DNA from: JAJRTA01 sp965603125
GTDB taxonomy: Bacteria; Zixibacteria; MSB-5A5; GN15; FEB-12
DNA: 9,804 nt
Direction: 5' to 3'
Assembly: GCA_965603125.1 (NCBI GenBank)
Contig: CBFDBU010000044.1
Location: forward strand, 1-9,804
Of the stretch, positions 6,001 through 9,804 are shown piece by piece (positions within the stretch are counted from its first letter, which is position 1; every line of letters starts with the position of its first letter). The notes beneath the pieces are model-generated. The model saw only the letters and a list, made by a program, of their open reading frames with translations, was not told the DNA's origin and did not search any database. Both the position numbers and the translations under genes were made by a program.

Positions 6001-8080
6001 CACCGTTGGTTGGGTGCACCTCCTGCCACATGGAACCGGCCGGCTGAGTAACCTCGGAAGATGTGTCAGGCTGCGGTGTGATGGCCTCAAGATACATCGT
6101 ATCGCACTGCGGGATAAGGTAGTCCGTAAGGAGAAGCGTGTTCCCCACCCAATCAACCCTTTCGTAGGTCGTCTGGCCGCTTTCCTGGTCCGTGACATGG
6201 ATTATGTCACCTTCACTCAGGATGCCGTCGCCTTCGTCATGCCAGCCGGTAAACTCCCAACCCCGACAGAAATTCCGGTAGAGTTCATGCCAGTATGTTC
6301 CTATGGGATTGCCCATACTCGGTTTGAAACCGTCGGTGTTGTCACTGGTTTTACCAACGGCTGGAGGAATCGGAGTCGTGACGATGTCGGTCTCGAACGC
6401 TTCCACGTGGACCTCCATTTGCACGACCTCGCCCCCAACTCCGACCTCCTCGATTCCGATATAGTCACAGAAGTCCAGGACGCCGTTTGGTTCGGACTCC
6501 TCCCACCAGATGATTTCCCACACCCTGCCGTAGTTGGGATAGACTTCATGCCAGAAAGTGCCGACAGGATCATGGATGTCATCGATATTCGGGTTGGCGT
6601 CAAGACCATCCAGGTAGATGGTGGGACCCTCGAATATGGTAACCGTCAGTGTCGGCAACACCTTCTTAACGTGCTCCCACGACTTGCGACCACCGGCATC
6701 GGTGAACTCCACTGTATCACAGTAGCTCAGGGTACCGTCATCGTTGTCTATCCAGCCGGTCAGTTCCCAGTCGTGACAGTAGTCCGGCCACAGTTCATGC
6801 CAGGTGCTGCCCAGCGGGCTGCCCCGGCCCGGTTTGTAGCCGCTCGTGTTGTGCTTGCTCCAGCCCGGAGTCGGCGCATGATAGGGTAAGATAACAACTT
6901 TGAATTCGCAAAACGCCATTTCGCTCGCTATATCCTCAGCCCATATCTCGACCTGGAACGTATCCAGGTCGACAGCGTCAGGCTCAAAATGGAAGTGCCC
7001 TGTCATAGGATCGATGGAAAACGGTCCAGTCGGGAACGGGTGGACATCGCCGGAGTACTCAAGTATGTCGCACGGATCAGGGTCGATGGCCTGGACGTAG
7101 TGATCTACAGTTTGCCCGCTATGTGCGGTGATAATAGTATCGCAGCCCGATATGAAAAATGGCGGTTCGTTGATTATGATTATGCCGGTATAGCAGGATG
7201 GCCCACAATCATACTGATCGCAGGCGCGCAATTCAAGGGGATGCCATCCGATGTCGTATGGCCCCGGTTGGAATGTCCATTCACCCGTGCTCGGGTTGAT
7301 AGTACCGGGGCCGCTTAGATGCTCGAACCAATAGTCATCTGCTTCAGGATCATCGGCGTCGAAGTCATAATATATCGTTTCGCACCAACCACCTATCACC
7401 TCAGGCGGGCAGTTGGTGATCTCCGGCGGCGAATTGGGAACGCCGGCAATCTCAAAGCAGTGCGGGCCATCCCAGCCGGGGTAGAAAATCACTTTACTGT
7501 CGAGAGCCCATCCCCAGGCGCCACTCGGTGGTAACCAGCATGAGTCCAGACATAAAATCTTTCCGTTGTCATATTCATACACCTGGGTTTCAATGGACCA
7601 AACCTGTTCGTCAAATCCGTTGGGCAGACCTGTTTCAAAAAACGTCATTCCGCTAAACCCAACAGTATCGGCGCCGCTACCATTGACACTGGAATACACA
7701 ATGGAGAAGAGCATATCAAATCTGTCTGGCCAGCCATGGCTGATCGTATCTGCGATCAGAGGACTCCAGGTTGCGCCGTCAGGTGAGAAGACCCGAAAAC
7801 CGTTCTCGAAACCAATTATCTTATTGCCGGTGTAGTTGCTCAGACGCATTGTGAACTTTATGCCCACACCGGCCATGAGCTGGCCGGGCTGCAAGAGCCC
7901 TTCGACTTCATCCAGCGAGATGTCGCCCGTCTGGCGAGTGTCAGATCCGGACACTGCCCCCGGATCTGCGATGTCCCCAGAGGCGGTGTTTTTGTCGGCG
8001 TCTGAGGTCTGCCCGATTGCAAACACCAGAGCGAGCACCAGCAATAATGCAGCACCCAGATACGTTACCCTTCTGAACAT
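3047..8080 (-). CDS. Large secreted multi-domain protein: Ig-like domains, eight WHE/Ca-loop modules, C39-like pseudo-peptidase, double dockerin
   Basis: 1677 aa from ATG 8080, chosen over an ATG 33 nt upstream because AGGAGG (8091-8086) sits 5 nt before it and a signal peptide (Arg3-Arg4, hydrophobic 8-21) then starts at once. Order: linker 25-55; unrecognised domain ~55-210; two Ig/cadherin-like domains ~215-400 (DPDP, IDPMTG.F.F.P); eight ~85-residue 'GT.WHE..P' modules ~423-1098, most with EF-hand-like loops; C39-peptidase-like domain ~1110-1360; unrecognised beta-rich region ~1370-1600; two dockerin-like repeats 1610-1677. In the peptidase-like domain His1291 (GGHYVMV) and Asp1309 (ISDPWFD) are present, but the Cys expected before GPAS is Asp1150. 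Dockerins dock to cohesins in other proteins; none is encoded here. An extracellular structural or binding role is an inference. Many Cys residues suggest disulfides. No frameshift or internal stop is seen. Confidence 0.9.
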   Translation of the reverse strand: MFRRVTYLGAALLLVLALVFAIGQTSDADKNTASGDIADPGAVSGSDTRQTGDISLDEVEGLLQPGQLMAGVGIKFTMRLSNYTGNKIIGFENGFRVFSPDGATWSPLIADTISHGWPDRFDMLFSIVYSSVNGSGADTVGFSGMTFFETGLPNGFDEQVWSIETQVYEYDNGKILCLDSCWLPPSGAWGWALDSKVIFYPGWDGPHCFEIAGVPNSPPEITNCPPEVIGGWCETIYYDFDADDPEADDYWFEHLSGPGTINPSTGEWTFQPGPYDIGWHPLELRACDQYDCGPSCYTGIIIINEPPFFISGCDTIITAHSGQTVDHYVQAIDPDPCDILEYSGDVHPFPTGPFSIDPMTGHFHFEPDAVDLDTFQVEIWAEDIASEMAFCEFKVVILPYHAPTPGWSKHNTSGYKPGRGSPLGSTWHELWPDYCHDWELTGWIDNDDGTLSYCDTVEFTDAGGRKSWEHVKKVLPTLTVTIFEGPTIYLDGLDANPNIDDIHDPVGTFWHEVYPNYGRVWEIIWWEESEPNGVLDFCDYIGIEEVGVGGEVVQMEVHVEAFETDIVTTPIPPAVGKTSDNTDGFKPSMGNPIGTYWHELYRNFCRGWEFTGWHDEGDGILSEGDIIHVTDQESGQTTYERVDWVGNTLLLTDYLIPQCDTMYLEAITPQPDTSSEVTQPAGSMWQEVHPTNGVTHQIFSWNDTDDNGILDFCDYASVQILSGPDSGCFWHAHVEGVRTDIRTSPATPRGRIRDHPEYPPPVDPIGTPWHELWPNFCTDWEPTGWEDNGDGILSFCDAIEFTNTQTGRSIWEHIEWVGPTLGLTDDYVPNSDTAYFEPVNPKPGDMDNPEGTIWHEVHPNYCILVRIHSFTDHGNPGLDPGDFMMVHFISGPDSCSLFHGRVATVGTDMTTLPLPPPTGDGGNRWDRNDPDEPYNPGDPDPIGSGWTEMYEDYGANWEIDQWYDEGNEYLGFNDTIRMQNLDIPDSSIWAHVEKITSGFAGLRYGFDTVQFVELWNEDDDDEFPPDPPPPLPDLKGIWIEVHPDYATRWFCEYWNDRNSSGYIDATDSVLMSPIDGPDSGLVTRFAVANNHVILFKDSVPPDSAPQPRYCDYYKQQYIDYAPQSGPDFDMKQVGWVCPDNVNYPSIWNHDGPASVANCLWWFDSKFEPSPVNPNPFYPPFNHDDDYPLVESYNPSFWDDHDTNNVQPFITELGILMNTCNWIYHGTHIDSLVSGTRQYILSKGLSHAYVDTLVEGPTHQYITEQIHQSQDVVLLLGFYEYVNDEQFLIGGHYVMVPGYCTYNRRLCISDPWFDALEGEPPAGQAHDSTLHNDANNISGPHSQVQHDPYFTSPISLVKYPRPSEMMVAYPVDSLDMVQFQNLNLFGDRIYSGGPITTTIEYAYVICPDTMPARWDFHFRGYDACPGGTLSVWGTINCNTVGDPIYEQYVKTCSTYAGPVPSWANDVIMRFAWDYSCHNVNNLKIAAPTYVGGVWRLLRLNPWINAHVRSDIDLPTIGDPTGVVQHVYYVVDLQQWLADPRPMLEEYAIVDGECPDLPGYLIGTTPIVFDSLAPPTRGTPFSTTPFTGTLYRDGEAYMSKGGLSCCIPPIRGDVDYSTGIIDIADLVYLVDFMFNQGPAPPCFEEGDVDGSDAAPIDIADLVYLVDYMFNQGPAPALCP
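3063..3226 (-). repeat. Duplicated dockerin half-repeat
   Basis: Segments 3063-3121 and 3168-3226 (59 bp each, offset 105 bp) agree at 56 of 59 positions. They encode the two copies of DIADLVYLVD(F/Y)MFNQGPAP at the C-terminus of the 1677-aa protein. The Ca-loops before each helix carry 1-2 extra residues compared with a standard 12-residue dockerin loop. Such near identity suggests a recent duplication or ongoing conversion. Confidence 0.9.
4001..4753 (-). other. C39-peptidase-like domain of the 1677-aa protein, catalytic Cys apparently replaced
   Basis: Residues ~1110-1360. The block GPASVANCLWWFDSKF begins at 1151 and resembles the N-terminal helix of papain-like C39-type domains, where Cys precedes GP. 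Here the residue is Asp1150 (codon at 4633-4631). His1291 in IGGHYVMVPGY and Asp1309 in ISDPWFD fit the remaining catalytic positions. Cys1158 lies on the same helix but two turns away. This reads as a binding or structural pseudo-enzyme domain. Confidence 0.55.
4787..6823 (-). repeat. Eight tandem ~85-aa 'GT.WHE' modules arranged as four A/B pairs
   Basis: Modules start near residues 424, 507, 594, 682, 766, 851, 943 and 1036 of the secreted protein, giving a pair period of about 170-177 residues. Consensus: G(T/S).W.E(V/L/M)(W/H/Y)P.(Y/F), about 10 residues, W.(D/E)...(N/D)G.L(D/S).(C)D, then a H.HVE-like strand and, in B modules, (G)TD..T.P. The loops in modules 2B (703-714) and 4B (1056-1067) fit the 12-residue EF-hand/dockerin pattern exactly. 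Modules 1A, 1B, 2A and 3A fit with substitutions, and 3B and 4A are degenerate. I do not recognise a named family. Confidence 0.8.
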
Positions 8081-8085
8081 GATTA

Positions 8086-8091
8086 CCTCCT
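8086..8091 (-). promoter_or_regulatory. Strong Shine-Dalgarno of the large secreted protein gene
   Basis: AGGAGG on the minus strand (8091-8086), 5 nt before ATG 8080-8078. It fixes the start so that the product begins with a signal peptide. Confidence 0.85.
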
Positions 8092-8235
8092 GCCCGTGCT
8101 TACCCAGGAACACCCCGATCCCTGCGCGGTGTCGGGCAATAATGAACCGTCCGGTTCGATACGAACTCGATGTGACAAATTTATGTCAAGACATTCGTGC
8201 CTTCAAAGATGTAAATGCGCTGCTGGTCGCACATT

Positions 8236-8264
8236 AAGATACCATGGTCGCCCACGTCTGTCAA
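8236..8264 (-). promoter_or_regulatory. Sigma70-type promoter of the large secreted protein gene
   Basis: On the minus strand a perfect TTGACA (8264-8259) is followed by a 17-nt spacer and TATCTT (8241-8236). Initiation near 8229 would give a leader of about 149 nt. The leader contains two overlapping short hairpins (stems GAACC/GGTTC at 8144-8157 and GTTCG/CGAAC at 8154-8166) that cannot form together. Confidence 0.6.
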
Positions 8265-8297
8265 GCCAAAAGGGATGAGGACTTTCCCCAAAATAAT

Positions 8298-8605
8298 CTA
8301 TGGGTTGAACAGTGAGAATTGATATGGGAGCATCCTCCTGTGCGATAAGGCTCCTCTCAAGAGACCCTTGTCAATACGTTTGAGAAGTTCTCTGATGCCA
8401 TCAGAGAGGTCATAGTAACCCAAAAAGTCGGGAATGCCGCATATCCTCCGGGAGACCTTCAAGAGCAGGCCCGAGACAACTTTCAGTTTGACTCGCCGAG
8501 CAAGATAGGCCATCATGAAGAAGCTGTCGCAAGGACCAAGGCCATCATATTCTGCAAACAAGTATAGGTCAGCACCTTGATGTCCTCAAGTTGACAGCTC
8601 TGCTT
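8298..8605 (-). pseudogene. C-terminal remnant of a DDE (IS4-superfamily-like) transposase, frameshifted
   Basis: Two frames together give a typical transposase tail. From 8605 the reading is KQSCQLEDIKVLTYTCLQNM then MALVLATAS, hitting a stop (TGA) near 8516. Moving to the adjacent frame at about 8515-8525 continues as MAYLARRVKLKVVSG, LLLKVSRRICGIPDF, GYYDLSDGIRELLKR, and ends FSLFNP with a stop at 8298. The 'LEDIKVL.Y..LQNM', 'GIPDF..Y.L.DGI' and terminal '.SLF' blocks are characteristic of this group. About 100 codons remain; the N-terminal catalytic part is absent, so this is an inactive relic. The exact IS family cannot be set from the fragment. Confidence 0.7.
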
Positions 8606-8843
8606 GAACTCTCTTCCCATGAAATCACAATTGTTGGGGAAGGTAAGGCGGGTGAAGCAGTGGAAGTCATCACGGTTAAGCTGTTCGTCTCCCTCCCTCT
8701 GGAAGAGCTTAGGGTCCTTGCCGGGGATCTTCACAGTGGCAGATGCACTTACCTCTGTCGTATAGCGGCTGACCGCACGGTTTGCCCTTGTTAATCCTGA
8801 CCTGGCATGTCTTGGGCTGGTCCGGTATCAATACGCCACTCAT
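8606..8843 (-). pseudogene. N-terminal fragment, probably of a pentapeptide-repeat protein with a Cys3-His zinc-binding motif, frameshifted
   Basis: From ATG 8843 the product has a C-x9-C-x9-C-x2-H cluster (Cys13, Cys23, Cys33, His36 in TCQVRINKGKPC...KCICH), then CEDPRQGP and a stop at 8709. Reading the adjacent frame from about 8722 restores KDPKLFQREGDEQLNRDDF, then FTRLTFPNNCDFMGREF. The N-termini of many environmental pentapeptide-repeat proteins have this layout: a small Cys/His knuckle, '..LFQ.E.D.QL', then '.F.FP....F...EF'. That assignment is from memory of the family and is moderate. The sequence then runs straight into transposase residues at about 8606, so the pentapeptide array itself is lost. 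No SD is seen before the ATG. Confidence 0.45.
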
Positions 8844-8889
8844 GAAAGTGAACGGGTTGCTGTTCCAATTGCCCAACCGGCTACAACTA

Positions 8890-8905
8890 CCCCCCCCCCC
8901 CCCCC
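8890..8905. repeat. Homopolymer of 16 C
   Basis: An uninterrupted run of C from 8890 to 8905, followed by GCGGGG. It lies upstream of the pentapeptide-like fragment on the minus strand (where it reads as G16) and upstream of the RRM promoter on the plus strand. The exact length may be unreliable. Confidence 0.9.
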
Positions 8906-9022
8906 GCGGGGCCTTGTCAACCTCACCGTCCGACCTCACAGCCCGCTGTGAGGCACCGGGGCCAATCGAAAAATAAATTGCGTTTTGCAAAAATAATCGT
9001 AGGTTTTTGTCGAACGATCCGA

Positions 9023-9028
9023 TATAAT
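9023..9028 (+). promoter_or_regulatory. Candidate -10 box of the RRM gene
   Basis: A perfect TATAAT at 9023-9028 in an AT-rich stretch. No good -35 is found 16-18 nt upstream. Initiation near 9035 would give a leader of about 170 nt before the ATG. Confidence 0.4.
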
Positions 9029-9116
9029 ATATAGTTAGTATTGATTTGAGTTCGACCTTTTTCGTAGTTTTGTACTAAACCACAACACCTCGCTAAAGCT
9101 TAATCTCGAATTGACC

Positions 9117-9130
9117 GCGCAATTATGCGC
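9117..9130 (+). promoter_or_regulatory. Small hairpin in the RRM gene leader
   Basis: GCGCA (9117-9121), loop ATTA, TGCGC (9126-9130). It lies about 77 nt before the start codon in the predicted leader. It could take part in temperature- or RNA-dependent control, but nothing in the sequence proves a role. Confidence 0.35.
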
Positions 9131-9206
9131 AACAATCATTTATCTTGAGGTGTCTGATTTCATCGGAACGCAGTTCACTTCGGGATAAGCAACTACGGAG
9201 TGTAGA

Positions 9207-9497
9207 ATGAATATCTACATCGGTAACATGTCGTCTGATACGACAGAAGATCAGTTACGCCAGGCCTTTGAGGGCTATGGCGAAGTCTCAACCGTCAAGA
9301 TCATTACTGACAGAGACAGCGGCCGTCCGAGAGGGTTCGCGTTTGTCGAGATGTCGGCAAAGGACGAGGCTATTGCTGCCATCAGTGGTCTTAATGAACA
9401 GGAGCTGAATGGACGCGCGTTGAATGTCAACGAGGCTAGACCGCGTGCCCAAACCGGCAATCGCCCCGGTGGCAATGGCTACCGCTCGACGTACTAA
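9207..9497 (+). CDS. Small RRM-domain RNA-binding protein
   Basis: 96 aa; ATG 9207 follows GGAG (9197-9200) by 6 nt. A single RNA recognition motif fills residues 1-78. RNP2 is IYIGNM (3-8), and RNP1 is RGFAFVEM (42-49), where the aromatics of the usual RNA-stacking positions are present (Tyr4, Phe44, Phe46). The loop 'TDRDSGRPRGFAFVEM' and 'LNGRALNVNEARPR' are typical of bacterial Rbp proteins related to cyanobacterial RbpA-type and eukaryotic glycine-rich RRMs. The short Gly/Arg/Asn tail (79-96) is a reduced version of a glycine-rich C-terminus. The protein is cytoplasmic and likely binds single-stranded RNA. The known relatives are often cold- or stress-induced; the long leader would fit post-transcriptional control, but that is an inference. 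It is monocistronic, closed by a terminator. Confidence 0.95.
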   Translation: MNIYIGNMSSDTTEDQLRQAFEGYGEVSTVKIITDRDSGRPRGFAFVEMSAKDEAIAAISGLNEQELNGRALNVNEARPRAQTGNRPGGNGYRSTY

Positions 9498-9513
9498 AGG
9501 CGACGTCATGAGA

Positions 9514-9535
9514 CCCGTGGCAACTCATTCACGGG
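9514..9535 (+). other. Hairpin between the RRM stop codon and its terminator
   Basis: Stem CCCGTG (9514-9519) / CACGGG (9530-9535) with a 10-nt loop and no T-tract. It lies 16 nt after the stop codon. It may protect the 3' end of the RRM mRNA. Confidence 0.35.
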
Positions 9536-9551
9536 ATTGATTTTCCAAAAG

Positions 9552-9575
9552 ACCGGCCGCTGGCCGGTTTTTTCT
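9552..9575 (+). terminator. Intrinsic terminator of the RRM gene
   Basis: Stem ACCGGCC (9552-9558), loop GCT, GGCCGGT (9562-9568), then a T-rich tail (TTTTTTCTT). The stem is preceded by AAAAG, so it can also act weakly in the other direction. Confidence 0.9.
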
Positions 9576-9708
9576 TATTTTGTGGTTCCCGACATGGTTG
9601 TCAGCGTGCAAACCGCCGAATGCCGTCTTTACCATCAGGTAATGCTGGCTCTTGGAACACAGCAGGAAGAACATGTATCAGGAAGGCACAATCCGATGTA
9701 GGTCATTG

Positions 9709-9740
9709 AAAAACCTGGAAGTTACGGCTACTTCCGGGTT
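9709..9740 (-). terminator. Intrinsic terminator downstream of tRNA-Leu
   Basis: On the minus strand AACCCGGAAG (9740-9731), a 9-nt loop, CTTCCAGGTT (9721-9712), then three more T. One C-A mismatch interrupts the 10-bp stem. It begins 11 nt after the tRNA 3' end. Confidence 0.65.
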
Positions 9741-9750
9741 TACGATGTAA

Positions 9751-9804
9751 TGCGGAAGGCGGGACTTGAACCCGCACGGATTGCTCCACTACCCCCTCAA
9801 GATA
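9751..9804 (-). tRNA. tRNA-Leu(GAG), 3' part; 5' part beyond the right edge
   Basis: Read on the minus strand: part of the 5' anticodon stem (TATC), loop TTGAGGG with anticodon GAG at 9798-9796, 3' stem GGTAG, a long class II variable arm (TGGAGCAATCC...), a T arm GCGGG-TTCAAGT-CCCGC (9775-9759), the acceptor strand CTTCCGC and discriminator A at 9751. The long variable arm plus GAG identifies Leu, reading CUC/CUU. The 3' CCA is not encoded, so it must be added by the CCA enzyme. Confidence 0.92.

Larger units (their letters stand above)
8844..9206. other. Intergenic region with no gene seen: poly-C tract and AT-rich leader of the RRM gene
   Basis: 8844-8980 is GC-rich and holds the C16 tract; it has no convincing coding sequence on either strand. 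8981-9075 is sharply AT-rich and contains the likely RRM promoter. 9075-9206 is the probable untranslated leader. Confidence 0.6.

Noticed and set aside
5993..6889. 298-codon open frame on the plus strand (and similar ones at 4400-5125 and 5384-5932)
   Set aside because: All are antisense shadows of the repeated WHE modules. Their length follows from the repeat composition of the real gene.
8081..8113. Upstream ATG at 8113 as the start of the secreted protein
   Set aside because: It would put 11 polar residues before the signal peptide, and the strong SD at 8091-8086 would fall inside the coding region.
8184..8189. Second TTGACA (minus strand) upstream of the secreted-protein gene
   Set aside because: No -10-like hexamer lies 16-18 nt downstream. 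The TTGACA at 8264-8259 has a proper partner.
9275..9509. Minus-strand open frames over the RRM gene
   Set aside because: They are shadows of the well-supported RRM coding sequence.

Overview
The window looks like a bacterial chromosomal segment, probably from the FCB group and possibly candidate division Zixibacteria or a relative. That placement is an inference. It rests on a double dockerin tail with the signature 'DIADLVYLVDYMF', a very large secreted modular protein, and a stand-alone bacterial RRM protein. No rRNA or other firm phylogenetic marker is present.

Layout: (1) 1-2083, minus strand: most of a membrane-anchored P-loop (STAND-like) NTPase whose C-terminal half is an array of near-identical 47-residue TPR units (141 bp in DNA). 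The gene runs off the left edge. (2) 2217-3029: a REP/BIME island. A small HUH Y1 transposase of the RAYT type (2309-2788, minus) is flanked by copies of a two-hairpin element. One copy lies on its left, and two and a half copies in an exact 89-bp tandem lie on its right. The two hairpins are inverted versions of one REP with compensatory base-pair changes. (3) 3047-8080, minus: a 1677-residue exported protein. Its parts are a signal peptide, an unknown N-terminal domain, Ig/cadherin-like domains, eight tandem ~85-residue 'GT.WHE..P' modules with EF-hand-like loops, a C39-peptidase-like domain lacking the expected Cys, an unrecognised region and a double dockerin. It has a strong SD and a good sigma70-type promoter. 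(4) 8298-8843, minus: gene debris. A frameshifted N-terminal piece of what looks like a pentapeptide-repeat protein is joined in sequence to the frameshifted C-terminal piece of a DDE transposase. (5) 8890-9206: a 16-nt C tract and an AT-rich leader. (6) 9207-9497, plus: a 96-aa RRM RNA-binding protein with an intrinsic terminator. (7) 9709-9804, minus: the 3' part of a tRNA-Leu(GAG) and its terminator.

The neighbours do not form one operon. The NTPase-TPR gene and the secreted protein are separate units on the same strand, parted by the RAYT/BIME island, and the RRM gene is an independent plus-strand unit. The points most worth a second look are the NTPase-TPR gene with its mosaic repeats, the RAYT-BIME pair, and the undescribed Ca-loop module array with a probable pseudo-peptidase.
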